Assembly (NCBI RefSeq): GCF_014596975.1
Contig: NZ_JACVXD010000001.1
Coordinates: 1 to 64,000 of the forward strand
Direction of reading: 5' to 3'
Length of the DNA: 64,000 nucleotides
Source: Aestuariibaculum marinum
GTDB lineage: Bacteria; Bacteroidota; Bacteroidia; Flavobacteriales; Flavobacteriaceae
Below the pieces are notes generated by a model. The model searched no databases. It was not told where the DNA came from and saw nothing but the letters and a program-made list of their open reading frames with translations. The translations under genes were made by a program, and so were the position numbers. Shown here piece by piece: positions 28,126 to 37,138 of the stretch (position 1 is the stretch's first letter; each line of letters begins with the position of its first letter).

Positions 28126-28665
28126 TTACATTTGTAAAGCTCTTAAAATATAATCCGCTCGATTTTCAATCGTATCAAAAGGCACATCAATCAATTTGTA
28201 ATTATACTGACTGTAAGTATTTAACAAATGGTCGTGAATTTGCAACGCCTGTTCGAAACTTTCGTAACGTTCGTTATCTGAAGTGTAAATCGTTTCCCAC
28301 GGTTTTAAAATGAAAACTGTGTCGTAAACCAAATTTTCACAGGCATCAACAAAATGTTTCGGGTAGGTGTCGCCAATAAAATCCATATAAGCAATAACAT
28401 CATGCACACCACGATCAAAAAAGATAGTATCAGATGAGTGAGTATTAGCTTCTTCAAATTGTTGTTTTCGCCCTTTTAAAAGCAACTCACTAAACAGTAA
28501 CGGGTTTGATAGGAATAATTGATCCACGCCTTCTTTTTGAGCTTCCAAAATAACCTGACGCGATATTTCTTCAAGACACGTATATCCTCGCCTTATTAAT
28601 TCGTTAATTAACGAAGATTTCCCCGTTCCGGGGCCACCGGTAATCACAATTCTTTTAGTATTCAA
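28126..28665 (-). CDS. Small AAA/P-loop ATPase of unknown substrate
   Basis: This 179-residue protein begins with a Walker A motif GGPGTGKS (residues 10-17) and continues with a nucleotide-kinase-like fold (EEISRQVILEAQKEG, FFDRGVHDVIAYMDFI). It resembles the ATP/GTP-binding AAA_28 group, which includes predicted nucleotide kinases. The substrate is unknown. It is cotranscribed with recQ with no gap between stop and start. Confidence 0.85.
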   Translation of the reverse strand: MNTKRIVITGGPGTGKSSLINELIRRGYTCLEEISRQVILEAQKEGVDQLFLSNPLLFSELLLKGRKQQFEEANTHSSDTIFFDRGVHDVIAYMDFIGDTYPKHFVDACENLVYDTVFILKPWETIYTSDNERYESFEQALQIHDHLLNTYSQYNYKLIDVPFDTIENRADYILRALQM

Positions 28666-28786
28666 CCCTATTCTGTTTTAGCTGTAAAATTCGGAATTTA
28701 ACTGTTATAAAAAAAATGCACAAGATAGAGATTGTATATAGCCTACTTTTGCTCTATAAAAAATGTGCTTTCTACTATTATAAGCT

Positions 28787-28794
28787 TATATTTG
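28787..28794 (+). promoter_or_regulatory. Promoter -7 box before the DUF493 gene
   Basis: TATATTTG followed by CAG matches TAnnTTTG, 18 nt before the ATG of the DUF493 gene. No clear TTTG box is found 19 nt upstream. Confidence 0.55.
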
Positions 28795-28812
28795 CAGTAT
28801 ACAAGAAAGATT

Positions 28813-29106
28813 ATGAGTACACCTTCAAATTCAGAAGAATTTTATAAAAAATTAAGAGAGCAATTATTCGAAACAGCAAGTTGGCCTTCGGAATATTTAT
28901 ATAAATTTATTGTAAAAACAGAAGCCGCTAAAATTTCAGATTTAGAGAATATCTTTAATAATATGGGTGCTGTAATACATACTACAGCCTCAAAAAATGG
29001 CAAGTACACCAGTGTTTCTATAAATTTATGTATGTCTAACCCTGATGCTGTAATTGCTAAATATAAAGAAGTTGCAGAAAAAATAGAGGGTGTTATTAGC
29101 CTTTAG
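28813..29106 (+). CDS. DUF493 family protein (YbeD-like)
   Basis: This 97-residue protein is a DUF493 domain throughout (YLYKFIVKTEAAKISDLENI, GKYTSVSINLCMSNPDAVIA, YKEVAEKIEGVISL), an ACT-like ferredoxin fold of unknown function related to E. coli YbeD. The ATG at 28813 is chosen because it follows an AAGAAAGA stretch and the homologous domain starts there; upstream in-frame sequence includes the promoter. Confidence 0.88.
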   Translation: MSTPSNSEEFYKKLREQLFETASWPSEYLYKFIVKTEAAKISDLENIFNNMGAVIHTTASKNGKYTSVSINLCMSNPDAVIAKYKEVAEKIEGVISL

Positions 29107-29173
29107 TTTTTTTTTGTACTTTGCACTAGCAGAATAACTACATGCAAGAATTTTTAACTTCACACACTTTATT

Positions 29174-29821
29174 TTGACAATAGATAATTTAGAATACAAT
29201 ACCGAGCGCGAGCACTTAATTATACCGGAATATGGTCGTCATATTCAAAAAATGATTAGTTATGCCAAGTCTCGTGAAACAAAAGAAGAACGTAATAAAG
29301 TAGCTAAGGCTATTATTGCAGTTATGGGAAACATGCAACCACATTTACGTGATGTTCCCGACTTCCAGCATAAACTTTGGGATCAGTTATTTATGATGTC
29401 TAATTTTGAATTAGACGTTGATTCGCCTTACGAAAAACCTACAAAAGAACTTTTCGAAGAACGACCAGAGCCATTAAAATACCCGCAAAATTTTCCTAAA
29501 TATCGTTTTTACGGAAACAATATAAAAACCATGATTGATGTAGCAAACACCTGGGAAGAAGGAGATCTTAAAGAGGCCTTGACCTATACCATTGCTAACC
29601 ACATGAAAAAATGTTTCCTAAATTGGAACAAAGATACGGTTGAAGACGATGTAATTTATGACCATCTGTTTGAACTTTCAGGAGGAAAAATCAACCTGAA
29701 AAATTCAGAAGAAGACTTGTCTGACGCTTCTAGTTTAATGAGAAGTAAAACCAAGTATAGCAATAAAAAAAGTGGTCACCACAAAAAAAATTCATCAAAC
29801 CGTCAAAGAAAACGCTTCTAA
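29174..29821 (+). CDS. DUF4290 domain protein
   Basis: This 215-residue protein is recognisable as DUF4290, a Bacteroidota-specific family with the N-terminal signature LEYNTEREHLIIPEYGRHIQ. The C-terminus (about 170-215) is Lys/Ser/Arg-rich and probably disordered. The start is a TTG; no ATG lies in frame between the upstream stop and the conserved N-terminus. It sits 6 bp before murA, an association common in this phylum. Function unknown. Confidence 0.85.
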   Translation: MTIDNLEYNTEREHLIIPEYGRHIQKMISYAKSRETKEERNKVAKAIIAVMGNMQPHLRDVPDFQHKLWDQLFMMSNFELDVDSPYEKPTKELFEERPEPLKYPQNFPKYRFYGNNIKTMIDVANTWEEGDLKEALTYTIANHMKKCFLNWNKDTVEDDVIYDHLFELSGGKINLKNSEEDLSDASSLMRSKTKYSNKKSGHHKKNSSNRQRKRF

Positions 29822-29827
29822 GTATTT

Positions 29828-31138
29828 ATGGGAACATTTAAAATTGAAGGAGGTCATCAATTAAAAGGTAGCATCCAGCCTCAAGGAGCCAAAAACGAAG
29901 CCTTACAAATTTTATGTGCTGTGTTACTTACGCCGGAAGTCGTTACAATCAATAATATTCCTGATATTGTTGATGTTAACAAGCTTATAAAGCTACTTGG
30001 AAATCTTGGTGTAAAAATTAAGAACATAGGAAAAGGATCTTATACTTTTCAAGCAGACGACGTTAACTTAGAATATCTAGAATCTGATGCATTTAAAGTA
30101 GATGGTCGCGGTTTACGTGGTTCTATTATGATTGTCGGACCGCTTTTAGCACGTTTTGGTAAAGGGTATATTCCCAAACCGGGAGGTGATAAAATTGGTC
30201 GCCGTCGTTTAGATACGCACTTTGAAGGGCTTATTAATTTAGGTGCTAAATTCCGTTATAGTAAAGAAGAACAATTTTACGGTGTTGAAGCTGAAAGATT
30301 AAAAGGAACTTATATGTTGCTTGAAGAAGCTTCGGTAACAGGTACAGCAAACATTGTTATGGCCGCCGTTTTAGCCGAAGGACAAACCACGATTTACAAT
30401 GCAGCTTGCGAGCCTTATTTACAGCAATTATGTAAGATGCTGAATAGAATGGGGGCAAAAATTAGCGGTGTTGGTTCTAACATGCTAATTATTGATGGGG
30501 TTGAAAGCTTAGGCGGAACAGACCACACCATGTTACCAGATATGATTGAAATTGGTAGCTGGATTGGTTTAGCTGCCATGACAAAAAGTGAACTTACCAT
30601 TAAAAATGTATCTTGGAACGATTTAGGAATTATCCCTAGTGTCTTTAGAAAATTAGGAATCACCGTTGAAAAACAAGGTGACGATATTCACATTCCAGCG
30701 CATATCGATGGTTATGAAATTCAAAGTTTTATCGATGGTTCTATTTTAACTATTTCTGATGCCCCTTGGCCTGGATTTACACCAGATTTACTAAGTATTG
30801 TTTTAGTAGTTGCTACACAAGCCAGAGGGAGTGTCTTGATTCACCAGAAAATGTTTGAAAGCCGCTTATTCTTCGTCGATAAGTTAATCGATATGGGAGC
30901 TAAAATCATTCTATGTGACCCACACAGAGCAACTGTTATCGGGCATGATTTTAAATCAACTTTAAAAGCCATGACCATGACATCACCAGATATACGTGCC
31001 GGGGTATCTTTGCTTATTGCTGCCCTTTCTGCAAAAGGAACTTCTACCATTCAAAATATTGAACAAATAGATAGAGGTTACGAAAATATAGATGAACGTT
31101 TAAGAGCCATAGGTGCAAAGATTGAGCGTGTAGAATAG
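29828..31138 (+). CDS. murA: UDP-N-acetylglucosamine 1-carboxyvinyltransferase, Cys-to-Asp variant
   Basis: This 436-residue enzyme catalyses the first committed step of peptidoglycan synthesis (enolpyruvyl transfer to UDP-GlcNAc). The EPSP-synthase-like inside-out barrel is complete, with QGAKNEALQILCA near the start and SDIRAGVSLLIAALSA-like sequence near the end. The loop normally carrying the catalytic Cys115 (GGCxIGxRP) reads GGDKIGRRR here, so Asp121 replaces the Cys that fosfomycin alkylates. It follows DUF4290 by 6 bp and ends at a strong terminator. Confidence 0.96.
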   Translation: MGTFKIEGGHQLKGSIQPQGAKNEALQILCAVLLTPEVVTINNIPDIVDVNKLIKLLGNLGVKIKNIGKGSYTFQADDVNLEYLESDAFKVDGRGLRGSIMIVGPLLARFGKGYIPKPGGDKIGRRRLDTHFEGLINLGAKFRYSKEEQFYGVEAERLKGTYMLLEEASVTGTANIVMAAVLAEGQTTIYNAACEPYLQQLCKMLNRMGAKISGVGSNMLIIDGVESLGGTDHTMLPDMIEIGSWIGLAAMTKSELTIKNVSWNDLGIIPSVFRKLGITVEKQGDDIHIPAHIDGYEIQSFIDGSILTISDAPWPGFTPDLLSIVLVVATQARGSVLIHQKMFESRLFFVDKLIDMGAKIILCDPHRATVIGHDFKSTLKAMTMTSPDIRAGVSLLIAALSAKGTSTIQNIEQIDRGYENIDERLRAIGAKIERVE

Positions 31139-31160
31139 TCTACAATCTTTATGATAAAAC

Positions 31161-31193
31161 AAAAAAAGGAGCTATTTTATTGCTCCTTTTTTT
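31161..31193 (+). terminator. Bidirectional terminator after murA
   Basis: Arms AAAAAAAGGAGC / GCTCCTTTTTTT with a 9-nt loop lie 22 bp after the murA stop and just past the end of the convergent monooxygenase remnant, so it can serve both strands. Confidence 0.88.
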
Positions 31194-31207
31194 ATTTAAA
31201 ACTACTT

Positions 31208-31582
31208 CTATTCTACTTCATTTTCATTAATTTCTCGCATTACCTCCGCAAATTTTTCAACGGAATACAAGCGGTCGTTAATATAATAAACATTTGTAGA
31301 AATAATCAATTCATCAGCTTGCGTTTTATTCAAAAATGAAATAATCTTTTCTTTAACCGTTTCCTTGCTTCCAACGAAACTGTATTTAATCATATTCTGA
31401 ATTTGAGGATGCTGAATAATTTCCTTTAAATCTGAAGTCATCTCCGTTGGTGGATTTATATAATCACGTTTGCCTGTAAACATACCTATAATCATTCTTA
31501 ATGATGATATAAACAAACGCTCGGCTTCAGCATCATTTTCGGCTATAATAACATTTATCTCAGCTTTAGATGTGAGTGATAA
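31208..31582 (-). pseudogene. 5'-truncated luciferase-like (LLM) flavin monooxygenase
   Basis: About 120 residues match only the C-terminal part of LLM-class flavin oxidoreductases: INVIIAENDAEAERLFISS, LRMIIGMFTGKRDYINPP and KYSFVGSKETVKEKII. The rest of the roughly 330-residue enzyme is absent; the coding homology fades at about 31580, right where the stop codon of the next minus-strand gene lies (31590). A TTG at 31516 could start a 102-residue product, but it begins inside the homology. The gene was most likely cut by a deletion or insertion that brought in the neighbouring gene. Confidence 0.75.
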
Positions 31583-31589
31583 AGAAACA

Positions 31590-33005
31590 TTAAAATTTCT
31601 TATTTGTAAATTTAGGTTTACTAAGTAATTTAAGTGTTTCTGTAAGATATGCTGTTAAAGCCTTATCCGCTACCCATTCTTCACGAGAGGGATAGCTATC
31701 CTCACTTTTATCTAAATAAGTATGTTTATCGTCAAAACGGTTTTGCATGTCTAGTACAACTTGTCCATATTTTAAAACCCATTTTGAAGCTTCTTTTCGT
31801 ATTGATTTGTTATTGGAGAAAGCGGATACTGTGCTGCAAAAAGAGACAAAATTCATGCGTCGCCCTTCGCCCCAATCAGTTCCTAAGGGATAAAAGATGG
31901 CATCCGATTTAGTTTTAAAAATTGTACCTCCAGGAGACTTTACAATACCCCCTGTAATAGTATCTCCTTCTTTAAAATGTAATTCGGTAAATGCTTTATA
32001 TACTAAATTCAAGTGTCTTCTTAAAGCCTTAGGTGTTGGTGATTTTGCTAATTCAAAAAACCTTACAGCATTAAACTCAAATGGTGAAGTCATATAATCT
32101 GGATGGATAAAATGATGATTTACAATGGTGCCATCGTCATTAATATTAGTGCCAACTAACCATTCTTTTAAAGGTTTACCGTTGTATTTTTTATTAATAT
32201 CTAAATCGCTGGGACTTGCAAGGGCATTGATATTTAGGAAAATGGTTTTGTTCATCCATTCATTAAATTTAGGGTTCTCAGGCATCATGGCACAGGCTAC
32301 GCTTAGTATCAGGCTATCCCAGGCATTTTCTTCGGCACCAGTATCACCAGGACTAATAAAGGCCCCATCGAGGTCTTGGTAGGTTTTTATGGTTGGTAAG
32401 TCTTTGTCTTTTATGATCCAATCACATTCGTTGTAAATCATTGCTAATGTTTCCAGTTGGGTGAGTTCATCTAATTTGTCCCACATCATCCATGCTGCAA
32501 AACTTGTATAACCAGCCCACAACGCAGATTGCCATTTTCTTCCCCAACCTTCGGCAGAGTTAGAAACGTGCGTATGAACTAAGCTTTTAATTAATTGAAT
32601 GGTTTTAGCCTGAGCCTCTTCTTTTGGTACCCCTGTAACTGAACTGTTGTAGAGTCCCATTCTTAATGATGCTGCCAATGCTTCAGCTTCGGCTGCTACA
32701 GGTCGAATATAATGTTCAGAGACTCCTTTTAAGTTCAAATAATTGTCTAATGGTGTATTTGAAAATCCACGTTTTTCCCACCAAGATGATAAAGCATATT
32801 TATTGGTGTTTAGCAATATTTCACCCATCATTAGTTGTTGAGGAGAAGTCTTAGACATATTGTGAAAACGACTCCAGTCGATAATTTCAACCAAATCCTT
32901 GGTTAGCATTATTTCTGTTAAGAATTGGTTTTTATAGTGTTGCGCCTCTAGAAGTAAAGTATTGAAGCAAATTAAAAGAAAAATGTAGTTTCTTAGTTTA
33001 TTCAT
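31590..33005 (-). CDS. Secreted protein, probable alpha/alpha-toroid, family not recognised
   Basis: This 471-residue protein starts with a signal peptide (MNKLRNYIFLLICFNTLLLEAQ); the ATG at 33005 is chosen over an in-frame TTG 15 nt upstream. The sequence is helical with regularly spaced aromatic residues (WGRKWQSALWAGYTSFAAWM, ENAWDSLILSVACAMMP, GTDWGEGRRMNFVSFCS), which recalls (alpha/alpha)6 toroid glycosidases and lyases. I could not assign it to a family and see no decisive catalytic motif. It stands alone between housekeeping genes and abuts a truncated monooxygenase, which suggests recent arrival. Confidence 0.75.
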   Translation of the reverse strand: MNKLRNYIFLLICFNTLLLEAQHYKNQFLTEIMLTKDLVEIIDWSRFHNMSKTSPQQLMMGEILLNTNKYALSSWWEKRGFSNTPLDNYLNLKGVSEHYIRPVAAEAEALAASLRMGLYNSSVTGVPKEEAQAKTIQLIKSLVHTHVSNSAEGWGRKWQSALWAGYTSFAAWMMWDKLDELTQLETLAMIYNECDWIIKDKDLPTIKTYQDLDGAFISPGDTGAEENAWDSLILSVACAMMPENPKFNEWMNKTIFLNINALASPSDLDINKKYNGKPLKEWLVGTNINDDGTIVNHHFIHPDYMTSPFEFNAVRFFELAKSPTPKALRRHLNLVYKAFTELHFKEGDTITGGIVKSPGGTIFKTKSDAIFYPLGTDWGEGRRMNFVSFCSTVSAFSNNKSIRKEASKWVLKYGQVVLDMQNRFDDKHTYLDKSEDSYPSREEWVADKALTAYLTETLKLLSKPKFTNKKF

Positions 33006-33154
33006 AAGAAAAGAAAGCAAATGATAGGTTAATTTCGCGTTTGAAAAAGGCCTAAATTAAAATAAATACATCAATATAGAAATAAAATGACGTTTATTGA
33101 ATATATCTGCTTTGGTATTGAACTGAAAATCTTACTGTGTATTCTAGGCTAGAA

Positions 33155-34822
33155 TTAAAACAAACCGGTAATTTCACCTTCATCATTAATATCAATATGT
33201 TCTGAAGCAGGGTGGGCAGGAAGCCCGGGCATGCGCATAATATCGCCAGTAATCGGAATTAAAAATCCGGCGCCAGAAGCAATCTCTATTTCTCGAACGG
33301 TGATAATAAAATCTTTTGGACGACCTAATAATTTGGGATTATCAGATAAGGATTTTTGAGTTTTGGCAATGCACACAGGTAATGCATCTAAACCTAAATC
33401 TGCAATTTTTCTCAGGTTGGCTTTCGCTTTCTTTGTGTAATCTACATGTTCGGCACCATAAATTTCTTTAGCAATGGTTTCAATCTTATCCTTAACAGGA
33501 GATTTCCAATGGTATAAAGGTCTAAAATCCGATGTATTTGATTTCACAACCTCAATAACTTGTTTAGCTAGGTTTAAAGCGCCTTCGCCACCTTTTGCCC
33601 AGATATCGGCTAATGCAATTTTCACCCCTTTTGAGGTAGCAAATTCTTTTATAATATCAATTTCTGCGTTTGTGTCACTGGAGAATTTATTGATTGCAAT
33701 AATAGCAGGTACTTTAAATTTTGTAATATTTTCAAGGTGTTTTTCAAGATTGGGAAGTCCTTTTTTTAAAGCTTCAAGATTTTCTGTTGTTAATGAATTT
33801 AACTCTGCTCCGCCGTGGTATTTTAAAGCGCGAATAGTTGTAGTAAGGACTACTGCTTTAGGCGTTAATCCTGCACTTTGACATTTAATATCAAAGAATT
33901 TTTCGGCGCCTAAATCGAATCCGAAACCAGCTTCAGTTACCGTATATTCAGAATGCGACATTCCCATTAGGGTGGCAATTACCGAGTTGGTTCCTTGAGC
34001 AATATTAGCAAAGGGGCCACCATGAATAATAGCCGGATTACCTTCTATAGTCTGCACTAAATTTGGTTTTATAGCGTCTTTTAATAAGGCAGCCATAGCG
34101 CCTTCAGCTTTTAAATCTTTAGCATATATTGGGGTTTTATTAAAGGTATAGCCGATAAAAATATTTCCTAATCGTGTTTTTAAATCGGTAATGTTTTGTG
34201 CTAAACAAAGAATAGCCATAATTTCGGAAGCCGCAGTTATATCGAATCCCGTCTCTCTTGGAATACCCGACGTTGTGCCTCCTAAACCTACAATAACACG
34301 TCTTAAAGCTCGGTCGTTTAAATCTACGACGCGCTTCCAACTGATGGTTCTGGGGTCTAATTGTAAGGAATTGGTTTTGCTTTGAATATTATTATCAATA
34401 ATTGCTGATAAGAGGTTATGTGCTTTTTCAATTGCCGAAAAATCTCCGGTAAAATGAAGATTGATATCTTCCATAGGTAGCACCTGTGAGTATCCGCCAC
34501 CGGTGGCACCTCCCTTTATGCCAAAAACTGGTCCTAATGAGGGTTCTCTTAAAACCACCGTCGTTTTTTTACCTAACCTGTTTAAGCCTTCAGAAAGGCC
34601 AATGGACATCGTGGTTTTTCCTTCTCCGGCCGGAGTTGGTGATATAGCAGAAACTAATATTAAATGGCTTTTTGAGGCGTTTTCTTTATCGATATATTTT
34701 AAAGGTAGTTTGGCCTTATACTTTCCGTACATTTCAATGTCCTCAGTATCTACACCAAACTTTTTGGCAATTTCAGAAATAGGCTTTAAGGTAACCGTTT
34801 TGGCTATATCTAAATCAGTCAT
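33155..34822 (-). CDS. fhs: Formate--tetrahydrofolate ligase
   Basis: This 555-residue enzyme makes 10-formyl-tetrahydrofolate from formate, ATP and THF. The P-loop TPAGEGKTT (residues 63-71), the REPSLGPVFGIKGGATGGGY block and the C-terminal PGLPAHPASEHIDINDEGEI are all present, and the length is that of the family. It is monocistronic, 33 nt of AT-rich sequence after the photolyase operon side gap. Confidence 0.97.
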   Translation of the reverse strand: MTDLDIAKTVTLKPISEIAKKFGVDTEDIEMYGKYKAKLPLKYIDKENASKSHLILVSAISPTPAGEGKTTMSIGLSEGLNRLGKKTTVVLREPSLGPVFGIKGGATGGGYSQVLPMEDINLHFTGDFSAIEKAHNLLSAIIDNNIQSKTNSLQLDPRTISWKRVVDLNDRALRRVIVGLGGTTSGIPRETGFDITAASEIMAILCLAQNITDLKTRLGNIFIGYTFNKTPIYAKDLKAEGAMAALLKDAIKPNLVQTIEGNPAIIHGGPFANIAQGTNSVIATLMGMSHSEYTVTEAGFGFDLGAEKFFDIKCQSAGLTPKAVVLTTTIRALKYHGGAELNSLTTENLEALKKGLPNLEKHLENITKFKVPAIIAINKFSSDTNAEIDIIKEFATSKGVKIALADIWAKGGEGALNLAKQVIEVVKSNTSDFRPLYHWKSPVKDKIETIAKEIYGAEHVDYTKKAKANLRKIADLGLDALPVCIAKTQKSLSDNPKLLGRPKDFIITVREIEIASGAGFLIPITGDIMRMPGLPAHPASEHIDINDEGEITGLF

Positions 34823-34903
34823 AATCTTATTAGTTTTAGTTCTTTTAAAGTTAAAAAATAAAGACTATTTATAACGTGATTTTTGTGATTTTATACTTAC
34901 TTC

Positions 34904-36211
34904 TTAATTGTTTAAAGCTTCTTTATAAACTTTTAAGCAACGTTCGCGAGCAAATTTATGATCAACTATAGGGTTAGGGTAGGTGAGCTCCTCAAATTCG
35001 GGAACCCATTGTTTAATATACTCTAAATTTTTGTCGAACTTTTCTATTTGTGTGGTAGGATTAAATATTCTGAAATAGGGAGCGGCATCAACACCACTTC
35101 CAGCAACCCATTGCCAGTTCCCAATATTGCTAGCCATTTCATAATCGTGGAGTTTTTCGGCAAAATAGGCTTCTCCCCAACGCCAATCAATTAATAGATG
35201 TTTACATAAAAAGCTGCCAACAAGCATTCTTACACGGTTATGCATAAATCCGGTTTGATTGAGTTGTCTCATGCCGGCATCAACTAACGGATAACCTGTT
35301 TTTCCTTCGCACCATAACTTAAATTCCTCTTCATTATTTCTCCAAACAATACGGTCGTATTTAGGTTTGAAACTTTCCGTTACTGTATGCGGAAAATGCC
35401 ATAAAATTTGCATGAAAAACTCACGCCAAATCAATTCCTGAAGAAATACTTCGTTTTTGGACTGATTAGCTTTATTGACCATATTTCTTACACTTACAGT
35501 TCCGAAACGCAGGTGAGGGCCTAATTTAGACGTTGCGTCTTTTGCAGGAAAATTTCTTGTATCTTCATAAGAAGCAACTGTTTCTGGAGTTACAGTGTAA
35601 TCTTCAATTTTTTGTGAGGAACGAATAAACCCCATCGAGTTTAAATCGATATTTGGCAGGTCGTTATTTTCAATTAGATTACTTAATAGGTCTTCGCTTG
35701 GATACGGTTCTGTCTTTTGAGTTTTGAATGTTGACTTCCAAACTTTCATGTAGGGTGTATACACTACGTAAGGCGAACCATCGGCTTTCATAATATCGTT
35801 ACGCTCAAAAATAACCTGATCTTTAAACGTTTTAAAGTGAATACCTTTTGTATTTAAAAAAGTCTCAATTTTAGAGTCGCGATTCATAGGATATGGCTCA
35901 TAATCATGATTGGTAAATACCGTGTTTAAAGTATAAGTTTCACAGATGGTTTTATACACCTCTTCTGGTTTACCATAATAAACAGCTAAAGATTTGTTAT
36001 GCTTTTTTTTGAGTGTTGAATTGATATTCTGAAGCGTATCGAAAATAAAGCTTACCCTAGCATCATCTTTTGGAAGTTTTTCCAGAATTTCAGTATCAAA
36101 AATAAAAATAGGTAAAACGGGGTGTTTGCCAGATAAAGCTTTATACAAACCATGATTATCATGGAGTCTTAAATCGCGACGAAACCAGAATATATTGATT
36201 GTTTTTTTCAT
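34904..36211 (-). CDS. phrB: Deoxyribodipyrimidine photolyase
   Basis: This 435-residue flavoprotein repairs cyclobutane pyrimidine dimers with blue light. It has the N-terminal antenna-binding domain (NIFWFRRDLRLHDNHGLYKA) and the FAD-binding domain with WREFFMQILWHFP, TGYPLVDAGMRQLNQTGFMH and ASNIGNWQWVAGSGVDAAPY. It is the last gene of a long minus-strand cluster and starts directly after the SRPBCC stop (TAAATG). Confidence 0.95.
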   Translation of the reverse strand: MKKTINIFWFRRDLRLHDNHGLYKALSGKHPVLPIFIFDTEILEKLPKDDARVSFIFDTLQNINSTLKKKHNKSLAVYYGKPEEVYKTICETYTLNTVFTNHDYEPYPMNRDSKIETFLNTKGIHFKTFKDQVIFERNDIMKADGSPYVVYTPYMKVWKSTFKTQKTEPYPSEDLLSNLIENNDLPNIDLNSMGFIRSSQKIEDYTVTPETVASYEDTRNFPAKDATSKLGPHLRFGTVSVRNMVNKANQSKNEVFLQELIWREFFMQILWHFPHTVTESFKPKYDRIVWRNNEEEFKLWCEGKTGYPLVDAGMRQLNQTGFMHNRVRMLVGSFLCKHLLIDWRWGEAYFAEKLHDYEMASNIGNWQWVAGSGVDAAPYFRIFNPTTQIEKFDKNLEYIKQWVPEFEELTYPNPIVDHKFARERCLKVYKEALNN

Positions 36212-36673
36212 TTAAAGTATTCCGAAAAGAGCTTCTAGTTTTTTTGTTCTGTAATTGAAAATTTCCTCTAGTTTAGGCTTAACAATAAAAGGGTGAGCGA
36301 GTTGTCCGATGAAACCTAAAGGAAGTTTGTAGTCTATAATATCTTCCATTTCAACACCACCTTCAATTGGTTTTATAAAATGCTTATGATGCCATAAACT
36401 GTAAGGACCGAAGCGTTGTTCGTCTACAAAATAGTGTTTATCCTCTACATGAGTGATTTCAGTAACCCATTTGGTTTTTATGCCCAAAATAGGGGTGACC
36501 ATATACTGAATAATCTGACCTGCAAACATAGGGCGATCGCCTCCAGCAAGAATATCAAAACTCATATAATCGGGTGTTATGGTTTTGAGGTTTTTAGGGT
36601 TAGAGAAAAAGGCCCAGGCCTCGTCAACGCTTATCGGGAGATTTTGCTTTCTATGTAAGGTGTATATTTTCAT
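36212..36673 (-). CDS. SRPBCC family protein
   Basis: This 153-residue protein has the START/SRPBCC helix-grip pattern: LPISVDEAWAFFSNPKNLKT at residues about 13-32 and a long C-terminal helix (KLEEIFNYRTKKLEALF). Such proteins are common next to photolyases; the ligand is unknown. It is packed between tspO (3 bp) and the photolyase (no gap). Confidence 0.85.
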   Translation of the reverse strand: MKIYTLHRKQNLPISVDEAWAFFSNPKNLKTITPDYMSFDILAGGDRPMFAGQIIQYMVTPILGIKTKWVTEITHVEDKHYFVDEQRFGPYSLWHHKHFIKPIEGGVEMEDIIDYKLPLGFIGQLAHPFIVKPKLEEIFNYRTKKLEALFGIL

Positions 36674-36676
36674 GAT

Positions 36677-37138
36677 TTAGTTGTAAAGCCAAATGTATAA
36701 GTTAAGTGAATTTGCTATAAATAACCAAAGCATATACGGGGTTATAAGTAGCGATTTTAAACCTAATACCTTTCGGTAATCGTATTGAAAAACGCATATT
36801 ATGGCCGTTAATAATAGAATTACCAGAAGACCTAGACCTATTAGACGCAAATTAAAAAATACTAAATTCCAGCCTACATTTAATATAAACTGAAGTACGA
36901 ACAATGCTTTTACCTTTTCGGTTAAATTTTTATGCCACAAAAAAGCCATGTATATTGAAAAGCATAGCATAATTGAACTCCATGCAGCACCAAATAGCCA
37001 CCCAGGAGGTGTCCATGGGGCTTTGTTTAAATGAAGGTACCATGACGATTGAGGTCCGTTTTGCATAAGCCAGACTCCTAAAGCCAAAGCACTAAAATTA
37101 ATGATAAGAAAGACTAAAAAGTACTTTAGAATTTTCAT
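36677..37138 (-). CDS. tspO: TspO/MBR family tryptophan-rich sensory protein
   Basis: This 153-residue membrane protein has five predicted segments and the family motifs KAPWTPPGWLFGAAWSSIM and NVGWNLVFFNLRLIGLGL. TspO proteins bind porphyrins and take part in light- and oxygen-related stress. The gene overlaps the glutathione peroxidase stop by 4 nt. Confidence 0.92.
   Translation of the reverse strand: MKILKYFLVFLIINFSALALGVWLMQNGPQSSWYLHLNKAPWTPPGWLFGAAWSSIMLCFSIYMAFLWHKNLTEKVKALFVLQFILNVGWNLVFFNLRLIGLGLLVILLLTAIICVFQYDYRKVLGLKSLLITPYMLWLFIANSLNLYIWLYN

Noticed and set aside
29142..29177. An 11-codon ATG reading frame directly overlapping the DUF4290 TTG start
   Set aside because: It ends inside the start of the gene and has no conserved features; more likely the TTG of DUF4290 simply lies near a chance ATG.
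34461..34874. 137-codon plus-strand frame opposite fhs
   Set aside because: It mirrors the conserved P-loop region of fhs; the protein shows no own signature.
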